From an uncultured Hyphomonas sp. (GTDB lineage Bacteria > Pseudomonadota > Alphaproteobacteria > Caulobacterales > Hyphomonadaceae): DNA of 64,000 nt. Position 1 is the stretch's first letter. Each line of letters begins with the position of its first letter. Below the pieces are notes generated by a model, which searched no databases, had not been told where the DNA came from, and was given only the letters and a program-made list of their open reading frames with translations. The position numbers and the translations under genes were made by a program. Positions 45,315 to 53,514 of this stretch are shown here, piece after piece. The stretch lies in contig NZ_OY787456.1 in assembly GCF_963678875.1 (NCBI RefSeq), positions 1,922,001 through 1,986,000 on the forward strand, read 5' to 3'.

Positions 45315-45719
45315 TCAGGCGAAGACATACAGCCCGATCAGGATAAGAATCGGGACCAGCGACATTCCGAAGAGATTGCGCGTGAAAGCGTAGGTTCCGA
45401 TCCATTTGTCGATTTCCGGATCACCGCTTTCAGCGGTGGTCGTGACCATCTCGACATTGTCGCCCTTGATCACTGTATCGTCCGACAGGATGTATTTCTG
45501 AAGCGATCCCTCCAGCAAGAGGGCGCCGAAATAGAAGAGCCCGCTGAAGCTGATACTGGCGAAGGCAAAAGCCATCACAATCGGCGCAAGTTCCGGTTTC
45601 CGGAACTGTCCCATCAGCCAGAGTGATTCCAGAAGCACCAACGCGCCTGTTATGAGGGCGACGATCTGAATGAGCCTGAGGCGTCGGAAATCCGGCTTGG
45701 CATCCCGTTTGTCGACCAT
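45315..45719 (-). CDS. Hypothetical inner-membrane protein
   Basis: A 134-residue protein with three hydrophobic segments (about 14-34, 45-65 and 112-134) and a soluble loop between. No family is recognised. ATG 45719 with GGGAGG upstream is preferred over a longer frame that overlaps the rimO promoter region. It is divergent from rimO with about 50 bp between. Confidence 0.7.
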   Translation of the reverse strand: MVDKRDAKPDFRRLRLIQIVALITGALVLLESLWLMGQFRKPELAPIVMAFAFASISFSGLFYFGALLLEGSLQKYILSDDTVIKGDNVEMVTTTAESGDPEIDKWIGTYAFTRNLFGMSLVPILILIGLYVFA

Positions 45720-45772
45720 CCGATGCGTCCTCCCGCTTTCCTGTCCCACACTTTCAATATAGCAGAGCGGCC

Positions 45773-47122
45773 ATGGACACGACCACCCGCCCCGCCCCGA
45801 TCCGCCCGACGCAGCCGAAAGTCGGCATCGTCTCGCTTGGTTGCCCAAAAGCGCTGGTCGATTCCGAACGGATCATCACGCGCCTGCGGGCTGAAGGCTA
45901 TCAGATCGCGCCGGACTATTCGGGCGCTGACCTTGTGCTGGTGAACACGTGCGGTTTCCTCGACAGCGCGCGCGACGAAAGTCTCGAAGCGATTGGCGAG
46001 GCCATCGAAGCCAACGGCAAGGTGATCGTGACCGGATGCCTCGGCGCCGAACCTGACGTGATCGAAAAGGCCCACCCGAAAGTGCTGGCGATTACCGGGC
46101 CACATCAGTACGAAGACGTCATGGCAGCCGTGCATACGCATCTGACGCCGCCCCACAATCCGCATCTGGATCTAGTGCCAGAAGCAGGGCTGCGCCTCAC
46201 GCCGCGCCATTACGCTTATCTGAAAATCTCGGAAGGCTGTAACAACCGCTGCAGTTTCTGTATCATCCCGAAACTGCGCGGCGATCTCGTTTCCCGGCCG
46301 ATCCATCACGTGCTGACAGAGGCGGAGCAGCTGGTGAAAGCCGGCGTGAAGGAGCTGCTCGTCATCAGCCAGGACACGTCAGCTTACGGCCTGGATGTCC
46401 GCTACAAGCCGGAAACCTGGCGCGGAACGGAATACGAAACCCGTTTCCTCGATCTCGCCAAAGGCCTTGGCAGTCTCGGTGTGTGGACGCGCATGCACTA
46501 TGTCTATCCCTACCCGCATGTCGACGCAGTGATCCCGATGATGGCCGAAGGCCTGATCACACCGTATCTGGACATCCCCTTCCAGCATGCGTCGGCAAAC
46601 GTGCTGAAAGCCATGAAGCGCCCGGCGAAACAGGACAAGGTTCTGGAGCGCATCCAGCAATGGCGCCGTGATGTGCCCGACCTCGCGATCCGGTCCACCT
46701 TTATCGTCGGCTTTCCGGGCGAAACGGACGAAGACTTCGACATCCTGCTCGACTTCATTCGCGAGGCGAAGATCGATCGCGCCGGATGCTTCCAGTATGA
46801 AAACGTCGCCCATGCCGACAGCCGTACCCTGCCGGGCCACGTGCCGGACGAGGTGAAGGAGGAACGCTGGCACCGGTTCATGCAGGTCCAGGCCGAGATA
46901 TCAGCGGCCCGCGCGGAAGCGCAGGTCGGCACCGTTCAGGGCGTCATCGTGGACGGCGCTGACGAAGAGCCCGGCATGATGATCGCCCGTACGAAAGCGG
47001 ATGCGCCGGAAGTCGACGCGGTGGTGTATCTGGAGAACGCCACCCATCTGAAGCCGGGCGACATCGTGCCGGCGAAGATCACCGGCGCCGACGATTACGA
47101 CCTCTACGCAACGCCTGCCTGA
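45773..47122 (+). CDS. rimO: Ribosomal protein S12 methylthiotransferase
   Basis: A 449-residue radical-SAM enzyme that methylthiolates Asp88 of ribosomal protein S12. The N-terminal cluster domain has S-L-G-C-P-K-A near 18 with further Cys near 57 and 90. The radical-SAM Cys set is C-N-N-R-C-S-F-C near 152-159, and a TRAM-like C-terminal domain (about 380-449) is present. It overlaps the DJ-1-like gene by 19 bases in convergent orientation. Confidence 0.96.
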   Translation: MDTTTRPAPIRPTQPKVGIVSLGCPKALVDSERIITRLRAEGYQIAPDYSGADLVLVNTCGFLDSARDESLEAIGEAIEANGKVIVTGCLGAEPDVIEKAHPKVLAITGPHQYEDVMAAVHTHLTPPHNPHLDLVPEAGLRLTPRHYAYLKISEGCNNRCSFCIIPKLRGDLVSRPIHHVLTEAEQLVKAGVKELLVISQDTSAYGLDVRYKPETWRGTEYETRFLDLAKGLGSLGVWTRMHYVYPYPHVDAVIPMMAEGLITPYLDIPFQHASANVLKAMKRPAKQDKVLERIQQWRRDVPDLAIRSTFIVGFPGETDEDFDILLDFIREAKIDRAGCFQYENVAHADSRTLPGHVPDEVKEERWHRFMQVQAEISAARAEAQVGTVQGVIVDGADEEPGMMIARTKADAPEVDAVVYLENATHLKPGDIVPAKITGADDYDLYATPA

Positions 47123-47808
47123 GCGCGCATCCGTTCTCCCGCTTCACGCGCTTCAGCCCTTCGCGCATCCATCAGTTTGGACATGTGGGCGTTGTAGACT
47201 GCAAGCGTCTCTGCATCCGCGAGCTCCGGCCGGCCACCCGGGAATGGCGGCGCGGGCGCATATTCGTAACCGAGTGTCAGCGCCCTCGCATATGCCTCCC
47301 CGGCAATCTCCGCGACCATGGTCAGAGCGAAATCGATCCCGGCGGTAACCCCGCCGCCTGTGAAGGTGTTTCCATCCCGCACGACGCGGCCTTCATCAAT
47401 AATGGCGCCGAATTCCGTGAGCAGCTCACGCCACGCCCAATGGCAGGCCGCGCGCTTGCCCTGAAGCAGGCCAGCCGCTCCCAATATGAGCGACCCGGTA
47501 CAAACGGATGTGACATAGGTTGCACCCTGCCCAAGTCGTCGGACCTCCCGCACGAAATCTTCGTCCAGGGCAACTTGCGTAGCGGTCACGCCGCCGGGAA
47601 CACACAGCAGGTCGCACCGCTCGACCTGCGCCAGTTTCGTCGTGCGTCCGATGACGAGATTGCCTTCGGCGACGACCTCACCGCCATCGCGGCTGGCGAT
47701 CACGGTTTGCGCACCGGGTAGTCGGCACAAGACCTGGTGTGGTCCGGTAAAGTCCAGATGAGTCATGTTATCGTAGACGGCAAACACGGTTTTGAACGGT
47801 TGGGTCAT
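47104..47808 (-). CDS. DJ-1/PfpI-family protein
   Basis: A 234-residue single-domain protein with the nucleophile-elbow Cys in T-S-V-C-T-G-S-L near 108 and the G-G-V-T-A near 75. Close to isonitrile-hydratase-like members, but the reaction is unproven. ATG 47808 has AAGGAGG just upstream. It is divergent from a GlxA-type regulator, so it is probably the regulator's target. Confidence 0.85.
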   Translation of the reverse strand: MTQPFKTVFAVYDNMTHLDFTGPHQVLCRLPGAQTVIASRDGGEVVAEGNLVIGRTTKLAQVERCDLLCVPGGVTATQVALDEDFVREVRRLGQGATYVTSVCTGSLILGAAGLLQGKRAACHWAWRELLTEFGAIIDEGRVVRDGNTFTGGGVTAGIDFALTMVAEIAGEAYARALTLGYEYAPAPPFPGGRPELADAETLAVYNAHMSKLMDARRAEAREAGERMRAQAGVA

Positions 47809-47837
47809 GGCGGCCTCCTTGCTGGCCTTTCGTCTCT

Positions 47838-47848
47838 GGACTAAGTCC
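47838..47848. promoter_or_regulatory. GGACT-A-AGTCC dyad in the DJ-1/GlxA divergent gap
   Basis: Symmetric arms GGACT and AGTCC around one base lie in the 66-bp gap between the two divergent genes. Position fits an operator for the AraC-type regulator, but AraC proteins usually bind direct repeats, so this is only a weak candidate. Confidence 0.2.
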
Positions 47849-47874
47849 TGTTTGGCAGAAAGGACAATGTTCCC

Positions 47875-48840
47875 ATGTTTTCCGCCAAGACCGCGCCACG
47901 TAAGATTGGCGTCCTGATCTTCGAGCACTTCCAGCTTCTGGACGCGGCCGGCCCTCTTTCCGTGTTCGAGATGCCGATGCGCGGAATGTCTCCATCGCCC
48001 TACGAACTGGCAGTCTACTCCCTGGCGGGCGGCCCTGTTCGCGCATCCTCCGGCGTCAGCCTGAACTCTGAGAAGCTGCCAGATGGCCTGTCTCTGGACA
48101 CGCTCGTCGTTTCCGGAGGCGAAGGTACCCGGCAGGCCATGCACGACGAGGATTTCCTGAGTTCTATCAGGAACTTGTCGCAACATGCTCGGCGCACGAC
48201 GTCAGTTTGCTCAGGGTCCATTCTCCTCGCGGCAGCGGGTCTGCTGAACGGACGGCGCGCCACAACCCATTGGCGCCGCTGCCCGGATATGGCCCGGCAC
48301 TTTCCCGAAGTCGTGGTAGAGGCCGACCGGATCTTTGTGCAGGATGGAAAATTCTGGACATCCGCCGGCATCACCGCCGGGATCGATCTCGCCCTCGCGC
48401 TCGTGGAAGACGATCTTGGCGCAGACATCGCCCGCCGTTCAGCACGCGAACTTGTGGTTCACCACCGTCGGCATGGCGGGCAGTCGCAGTTCTCCGTAAT
48501 GCAGGACGTCAAACTGGTATCCGGCCGCTTCGATTCCCTCATCGACTGGATCCGCACGCACTTGTCGGGCGACCTCAAGGTCGAGCAGATCGCCGAAAAA
48601 GCTGGAATGAGCCCGAGAAATTTCGCCCGCGTGTTCCGGTCCGAGACCGGAACGACACCGGCACGATTTGTCGAAAAACTGCGGCTGGAATCCGCCCGCC
48701 AACAAGTAGAGACGACCTGCACCTCCTTGCAACAGATTGCTCAGGATACCGGATTCGGCGATGCCGAACGAATGCGGACGGCCTTCATCCGCGCCTATGG
48801 GCAGCCTCCGATGGTATTGAGGCGACAAGTTCGGGCTTGA
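47875..48840 (+). CDS. GlxA-type AraC transcriptional regulator with DJ-1-like sensor domain
   Basis: A 321-residue protein. The N-terminal half resembles a DJ-1/PfpI domain (G-V-L-I-F-E-H-F near 11, V-S-G-G-E-G-T-R near 80, S-V-C-S-G-S near 103). The C-terminal 100 residues are an AraC DNA-binding pair of helix-turn-helices (I-A-E-K-A-G-M-S-P-R-N-F-A-R-V-F-R near 240 and I-A-Q-D-T-G-F-G-D-A-E near 287). It is divergent from a second DJ-1 gene. The ligand is unknown. Confidence 0.9.
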   Translation: MFSAKTAPRKIGVLIFEHFQLLDAAGPLSVFEMPMRGMSPSPYELAVYSLAGGPVRASSGVSLNSEKLPDGLSLDTLVVSGGEGTRQAMHDEDFLSSIRNLSQHARRTTSVCSGSILLAAAGLLNGRRATTHWRRCPDMARHFPEVVVEADRIFVQDGKFWTSAGITAGIDLALALVEDDLGADIARRSARELVVHHRRHGGQSQFSVMQDVKLVSGRFDSLIDWIRTHLSGDLKVEQIAEKAGMSPRNFARVFRSETGTTPARFVEKLRLESARQQVETTCTSLQQIAQDTGFGDAERMRTAFIRAYGQPPMVLRRQVRA

Positions 48841-48870
48841 TCTGAAAGGGATTTCTGAAGCTAAATAATT

Positions 48871-48907
48871 TATCGAAAATCGACGATAGACTTATCGTAT
48901 TTCGATA
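48871..48907. promoter_or_regulatory. Two tandem TATCG/CGATA inverted repeats upstream of the DUF2807 pair
   Basis: TATCG-N8-CGATA at 48871-48888 and TATCG-N5-CGATA at 48893-48907 occur together in an A+T-rich patch between the AraC-type gene and the DUF2807 pair. The whole also forms TTATCGAAA...TTTCGATAA. It sits 32 bases before the first DUF2807 ATG, where a repressor would block the promoter. The binding protein is unknown. Confidence 0.5.
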
Positions 48908-48938
48908 ATTCATAGTGCCTCCACTCAAGGAGACCCCT

Positions 48939-49871
48939 ATGAAACGCCCAGTCACCTGCATCGCCGGACTGCTCATCCTGGCCTCGCCAGCCGCACGTGC
49001 CGAAGTGAAAACCTATCCGGCTCAGCCGTTTTCCCAGATCGAAGCGGGCGGCCCGATCGATGTGATCTACGAACGCGCAGAGACGCCCTCTATCGTGGTT
49101 GAGCAGGCCGAAAACGACTTCAGCGACGTCTACCTTGAATTCGAGGGTGATACGCTGGTCGTGTCCCGCAACAGCGTCCGAAACCGTTCCGGTTGGTTCA
49201 ACCGGGTCAGCGTCAATACGAAGAACGATCGAAAGATCATCAAGGTCAATGGCAAACGAGTGCCATACTACCTCGTCCGTGTGTCTGGCCCGGAGCTTGA
49301 TGGCGTGACGGTTAAAAGTTCCGCAAAGCTGACGGCAAATGGCGTGGACAGCGCCTCGTTCGAAGCGCGCGCCTCCTCCAGCGGAGACCTCGAGCTAAAT
49401 GGCTCGGCCGGGGCCGCCAAACTCCACGCATCGTCAAGTGGCGATATTCTTGCCGTCGCCTTCCATGCCGAAACGCTCGACATTCATACGTCGTCAAGCG
49501 GAGACATTGAAGCGACGTCCTCCGGAACCGGCCTCGTTCAGATAGAGGCATCTTCAAGCGGGGATCTGGAGCTCAACTCGCTGGCCGCCGCGGAGTTCCT
49601 GATCAAAGCCTCTTCCAGCGCCGATCTCGAATTGGCCGGCCAGTGCGCCAGCATCAAAGTCGAAGCCTCCTCCAGCGCAGATGTGGATGCGATCGACCTG
49701 GCCTGCCGCGCCGCAGACGTGACGGCGTCCAGCAGTGCAGACGTCCGTGTCACGGCCACAAAGTCTGTAACTGCACAGGCTTCCAGCAGTGGAGATGTGT
49801 TCATTTCCGGCTCTCCGGCAGAACGCGACATTACTCGTTCGAGCGGCGGTGACGTCGATTTCGGCGGCTGA
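48939..49871 (+). CDS. Head-GIN (DUF2807) domain secreted protein with S-S-S-G-D repeats
   Basis: A 310-residue protein with a signal peptide (residues 1-20, ending A-R-A). The body is a right-handed beta-solenoid-like DUF2807/DUF4097 domain. Between about 140 and 300 there are about ten copies of S-S-S-G/A-D or near forms spaced by about 19 residues, the rungs of the solenoid. ATG 48939 has AAGGAG upstream. A shorter homologue follows 17 bases later. Called putative auto-transporter adhesin in databases; function unproven. Confidence 0.82.
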   Translation: MKRPVTCIAGLLILASPAARAEVKTYPAQPFSQIEAGGPIDVIYERAETPSIVVEQAENDFSDVYLEFEGDTLVVSRNSVRNRSGWFNRVSVNTKNDRKIIKVNGKRVPYYLVRVSGPELDGVTVKSSAKLTANGVDSASFEARASSSGDLELNGSAGAAKLHASSSGDILAVAFHAETLDIHTSSSGDIEATSSGTGLVQIEASSSGDLELNSLAAAEFLIKASSSADLELAGQCASIKVEASSSADVDAIDLACRAADVTASSSADVRVTATKSVTAQASSSGDVFISGSPAERDITRSSGGDVDFGG

Positions 49872-49888
49872 TCTGAAGGACAAGAACC

Positions 49889-50518
49889 ATGATGAAGCCC
49901 CTGATCGTTTCTACCGTCTTTGCTGCAACGACAATTGCGGCATGGGCCGACACGACAGAGACCTATGATTATACAGGGTTCGATGAACTCGCCGTATCCG
50001 CAGGCGTGGAGGTCACCTACGATACCTCCAATGATTACAGTGTTGTCGCGGAATTCAGCGACGGCGGCCCCGACGACATGAAGATCCGGCAGGATGGTAA
50101 TCGGCTATACATCTCCCGGAAGATGACGTCCGGATGGGGCGACAGAGTCCGCGTAACGGTGCGAGTCACATCGCCGGCACTGAATGCGATCGAAGCGAGC
50201 TCCGGCTCAGCTATCGAGGCAACGGGCATCAAGGCCGAAGCGTTTGAGCTGAAAATCTCCAGCGGAGCTTCTGCGGAATTGTCGGGAACGTGCGGCAACC
50301 TGAAGCTGAAAGTCAGTTCAGGCGGCGATGCAGACGCGAGAGACCTGCACTGCCGTACCCTAACCGCCACCGCCAGCAGCGGTGGATCAGCCGATGCTTA
50401 CGCCAGCGAAAGCGCAACTGGCAAAACGTCGAGCGGCGGAAGCGTCGATGTCTGGGGCAACCCTCCTGATCGCTCGGCCAATCACTCCATCAGCGGCGGC
50501 AGCACAGAGTTCCACTAG
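49889..50518 (+). CDS. Second head-GIN (DUF2807) secreted protein, shorter paralogue
   Basis: A 209-residue protein with a signal peptide (residues 1-20, ending A-W-A) and the same fold as its neighbour (F-D-E-L-A-V-S-A-G-V-E-V-T-Y near 30, then A-S-S-G-S-A, I-S-S-G-A-S, V-S-S-G-G-D, A-S-S-G-G-S rungs). The tandem pair is probably a duplication with divergence. AGGA lies eight bases before ATG 49889. Its stop overlaps the ppk2 stop by four bases in convergent orientation. Confidence 0.82.
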   Translation: MMKPLIVSTVFAATTIAAWADTTETYDYTGFDELAVSAGVEVTYDTSNDYSVVAEFSDGGPDDMKIRQDGNRLYISRKMTSGWGDRVRVTVRVTSPALNAIEASSGSAIEATGIKAEAFELKISSGASAELSGTCGNLKLKVSSGGDADARDLHCRTLTATASSGGSADAYASESATGKTSSGGSVDVWGNPPDRSANHSISGGSTEFH

Positions 50519-51342
50519 GAAAAATCAAAATCCTCAAGCCGGTAATCTGTCTGAGGCCAGCTGAGGTTCATGTCTTCCAGAGCGCCGCGCACCAGACGAG
50601 CAATCATGGCGTTCCGGCGCGTACGGCTGTCCGACGGAATGATGTACCAGGGAGAATGTTCTGTAGAACACCGCTCCACGGCCGTCTCGTAAGCCGCCAT
50701 GAAATCCTTCCAGAGTGCCCGGTCATCCAGGTCTGACGGGTTGAATTTCCAGTATTTATGCTGTTCCTCGAGACGCTCCCGCAGACGAATCCCCTGCTCC
50801 TCATAGCCGACATTCAACATGCATTTGACCATTGTGACTCCGTTTTCGGACAGGTGCTTTTCAAATGCATTGATCTGCTCATACCGCTTCTCAATGTCTT
50901 CGGGGCGGGCGAAGCCCCGAACCTTCACGACCAGGACATCTTCATAATGAGACCGGTCAAATATCCCGACATTGCCGTTCTTCGGGATGGCGTTGTGGAT
51001 CCGCCAGAGATAATCCCGGGCCAGTTCGTTGGAGCTCGGCGCCTTGAACGCCTTCACTTCCATGCCAAGCGGCGTGGTATCTGCAAAAACGGATTTGATC
51101 GTGCCGGACTTCCCGGCCGTGTCCATTCCCTGCAACACGACAAGAATCGACCGCTTCTTCTCGGCGTAGAGAATGTCCTTCAGTTCATTGATAACGGCGG
51201 CATCCTTTTTCAGGCTGGTTTTCGCCAGGGACTTGTCATCGAACAGGGCCCGGTCACCAGTGTCGCGTTTGGAGAGATCAAACGGCTTTCCCGGCTCCGC
51301 CACGAGGTTCTTGCGGACATCTGAAATGCTGGGAATGCTCAT
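50515..51342 (-). CDS. ppk2: Polyphosphate kinase 2 family protein
   Basis: A 275-residue P-loop kinase that transfers phosphate between polyphosphate and nucleotides. Walker A is in L-Q-G-M-D-T-A-G-K-S-G near 72-81 and the Walker-B/lid element in F-D-R-S-H-Y-E-D near 128. Single-domain length fits the short classes that phosphorylate AMP or ADP/GDP. ppx at 10.7 kb is the opposite activity but is not linked. The upstream gene is rpsD with a terminator between. Confidence 0.93.
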   Translation of the reverse strand: MSIPSISDVRKNLVAEPGKPFDLSKRDTGDRALFDDKSLAKTSLKKDAAVINELKDILYAEKKRSILVVLQGMDTAGKSGTIKSVFADTTPLGMEVKAFKAPSSNELARDYLWRIHNAIPKNGNVGIFDRSHYEDVLVVKVRGFARPEDIEKRYEQINAFEKHLSENGVTMVKCMLNVGYEEQGIRLRERLEEQHKYWKFNPSDLDDRALWKDFMAAYETAVERCSTEHSPWYIIPSDSRTRRNAMIARLVRGALEDMNLSWPQTDYRLEDFDFS

Positions 51343-51360
51343 AGAATTGAATCTCCAAAG

Positions 51361-51389
51361 AAAAAGGCCGCACCAGTCTGGCGCGGCCT
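51361..51389 (-). terminator. Rho-independent terminator after rpsD
   Basis: On the minus strand AGGCCGC pairs with GCGGCCT around an 11-base loop and is followed by TTTTT. It lies 29 bases after the rpsD stop and before ppk2. Confidence 0.88.
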
Positions 51390-51417
51390 ATTCCGTAGTT
51401 CAAGAAACCTGACTGCC

Positions 51418-52035
51418 TTAAGACGAGTAGAATTCGACCACCTGGGCCGGTTCCATCTTCACCGGATACGGCACGTCAGCCAGCTCCGGGACGCGCGTGA
51501 AGGTTGCGGTCATCGCTTTTGGGTCGACTTCGACATATTCCGGCAGGTCACGCTCCGGGCTGCCCAGTGCTTCGAGCACGAGCGCCATGTTGCGGGACTT
51601 TTCACGGATCTGGACCACGTCGCCCGGCTTCAGGCGGACCGAACCGATGTTACAGCGGCGGCCGTTGACCAGAACGTGGCCGTGATTGACGAACTGACGG
51701 GCAGCGAAGATCGTCGGGACGAACTTGGCGCGGTACACGACGGCGTCGAGGCGCGATTCCAGCAGGCCGATCAGGTTCTCAGCGGTGTTGCCTTTCAGGC
51801 GGGCGGCTTCTTCGTAGACACGAAGGAACTGCTTCTCTGTGATGTCGCCGTAGTAGCCCTTGAGCTTCTGTTTCGCCATCAGCTGCATACCGAAGTCGGA
51901 CGTCTTGCTGCGGCGGTTCTGGCCGTGCTGTCCGGGCTTGTAGTTGCGCTTGTTGACGGGGGACTTCGGGCGGCCCCAGATGTTCTCACCGACGCGACGG
52001 TCGATCTTGTACTTCGCGCTATGGCGACGTGACAT
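51418..52035 (-). CDS. rpsD: 30S ribosomal protein S4
   Basis: A 205-residue primary 16S rRNA-binding protein. The S4 RNA-binding domain has R-L-D-A-V-V-Y-R near 95 and V-N-H-G-H-V-L-V-N-G-R-R near 118, and the C-terminus A-Q-V-V-E-F-Y-S is typical. Standing alone, outside a large ribosomal operon, as usual in alphaproteobacteria. Divergent from the SDR gene. Confidence 0.98.
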   Translation of the reverse strand: MSRRHSAKYKIDRRVGENIWGRPKSPVNKRNYKPGQHGQNRRSKTSDFGMQLMAKQKLKGYYGDITEKQFLRVYEEAARLKGNTAENLIGLLESRLDAVVYRAKFVPTIFAARQFVNHGHVLVNGRRCNIGSVRLKPGDVVQIREKSRNMALVLEALGSPERDLPEYVEVDPKAMTATFTRVPELADVPYPVKMEPAQVVEFYSS

Positions 52036-52163
52036 GGTAGTACCTCATTGTCGACGCGGACCGGTGGGCAAGCTCATCTGGCCCACGATTTCAACGGCGG
52101 TTCCGCACCATCCCGTTCTGAAGCGGCGGGTAAAACACCAAACCAGTGCTTCCGTCAAGCCGC

Positions 52164-52180
52164 GTACCTGCTACAGGTAC
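52164..52180. promoter_or_regulatory. Perfect inverted repeat GTACCTG-CTA-CAGGTAC
   Basis: Seven-base perfect arms around CTA at 52164-52180, in the 168-bp gap between rpsD and the SDR gene and 24 bases before the SDR ATG. Its size suits a TetR-type operator or a short hairpin in the leader. No regulator gene adjoins it. Confidence 0.45.
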
Positions 52181-52203
52181 TGCAATAAAAACGGGAGGAA
52201 TAC

Positions 52204-53001
52204 ATGGGTTTACTAGACGGCCGCGTGGCCATTGTGACGGGGGCCGGCAGCGGCATTGGCCGGGCAGCAGCGGTGGCTTTGGCCAAAGAAGGTGCGGCGA
52301 TCTTCGCGACCGATATCGATCAGACCGGACTAAAGCAGACTTACGACATGATCATATCGGACGATGGACGGATCGAGACCATGCTCCAGGACGTCACCGA
52401 TGAAGCCCTATGGGACACTGTAATCGCCCAAACAGAAGCAAAGCTCGGCAAGCCGTCCATCCTGGTCAACAATGCCGGCATCGCGGTCGGCGGCCCTATT
52501 CCGGACTTCTCCCTCGATGACTGGAAGAAGCAGATGGCGGTGAATGTCGACAGCGTCTTCCTCGGCACCCGCGCGGCGATACGAGCGATGAAGGACACGG
52601 GTGGGTCGATCATAAACCTGTCATCCGTCGCGGGTCTGCGTGGAGCCGCAGGACTCAGCGCCTATTGCGCATCCAAGGGTGCGGTGCGTCTCTTCACCAA
52701 GTCAGCGGCGGTCGAATGCGCCCGGGCCGGCATGGGCATCCGGGTAAACTCTGTCCATCCGGGTATCATCGACACCCCCATCTGGCAGAAGTCCATTGTC
52801 GAGGGAATGCCGGTGGAGATGATGGCAGGCGGTGCAAATGCAGTCGATCCTGAAATGCTTGGCGCTGCGGCCTCTCCCATGGGACGCCCTGGCCACCCCT
52901 CGGAGGTGGCTGACATGATCGTCTACCTCGCATCGGACAAATCCAGCTACGTGAATGGACAAGAACTTGTGGTCGACGGCGCCATGACCGCAGGCGGGTA
53001 A
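52204..53001 (+). CDS. SDR-family oxidoreductase (hydroxysteroid/glucose dehydrogenase-like)
   Basis: A 265-residue classical SDR. T-G-A-G-S-G-I-G near 12-19 binds NAD(P), N-N-A-G near 93, the catalytic Ser is in N-L-S-S-V-A near 140 and Y-C-A-S-K near 156 gives Tyr and Lys. D-I-D near 39 suggests NAD preference. GGGAGGA lies seven bases upstream of ATG 52204. The substrate is unknown. It precedes the pfa cluster by 0.5 kb and is not evidently part of it. Confidence 0.9.
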   Translation: MGLLDGRVAIVTGAGSGIGRAAAVALAKEGAAIFATDIDQTGLKQTYDMIISDDGRIETMLQDVTDEALWDTVIAQTEAKLGKPSILVNNAGIAVGGPIPDFSLDDWKKQMAVNVDSVFLGTRAAIRAMKDTGGSIINLSSVAGLRGAAGLSAYCASKGAVRLFTKSAAVECARAGMGIRVNSVHPGIIDTPIWQKSIVEGMPVEMMAGGANAVDPEMLGAAASPMGRPGHPSEVADMIVYLASDKSSYVNGQELVVDGAMTAGG

Positions 53002-53514
53002 ACCGAGCCGCCCACAACTTAAACGATCGCCGTGCCGGGATTTTGGAGGGGGCGGGAAACCTTGGTCGCTTGCATTCGGCGCCACGACCCGCCCTTGTCG
53101 GCCTCGCATCTGGCCATTTGCAATGGTCTTTGAACAATCCTGATGAGGGAAAACGGTTCGGGCGTACATTAGGTATGCCCGAATCGCCCCGCATTCCTGT
53201 TGCCATTGTTCCGCTCAGGTTCAATTCCTGAACAGGATTTGTCCATTGCAGCCAGAAGGACATGCTTAATATTCGCGAATCTGTCTTTCTGACGTCGAAT
53301 CTTTCACGTGCGAAATGAAAAGCTTTGCGCGATGAAGATCTGGCCGGTAAGTCCGAAGTGCAGAAAACACTACAGGTTCGAAGACAGCATCATCCAAGTT
53401 GCTCGCTTTGCTCACTGTGAAAGACGGGTTTTCGACAACGGGCGTATTCCGTTCGTATAGTTTTAAATAGCGACTGCGTAGAATTGTGCAGTGAGATGGC
53501 AAGAAGTGTCCTGG
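53002..53514. other. 0.5-kb non-coding leader of the pfa operon
   Basis: No plausible gene lies between the SDR stop and pfaD. The stretch is richer in A+T than its surroundings and holds a 13-bp hairpin (53155-53185), a smaller GTTCA-ATTCC-TGAAC dyad (53219-53233), and the palindrome ATTCGCGAAT near 53272. The last 40 bases are A+T rich (TATAG TTTTAAATAG), which suits a promoter close to pfaD. Confidence 0.5.
53155..53185 (+). other. 13-bp stem-loop in the pfa leader
   Basis: GGTTCGGGCGTAC (53155-53167) pairs with GTATGCCCGAATC (53173-53185), two of the pairs G-T, loop ATTAG. No T run follows, so it is not a standard terminator. It may be a regulatory RNA structure or a protein-binding site. 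Not recognised as a known RNA family. Confidence 0.5.

Noticed and set aside
49360..49830. Repeated TCCAGCGGAGA-type DNA units that resemble a repeat array
   Set aside because: They are in-frame codons for S-S-S-G-D protein rungs, not a CRISPR array.
53137..53238. tRNA-like end (T arm TCAGG-TTCAATT-CCTGA with a possible acceptor pair ATCCTG/CAGGAT)
   Set aside because: The T arm is consensus, but the span is 102 bases, no anticodon arm can be folded and no CCA follows. Probably chance, or at most a tRNA remnant.
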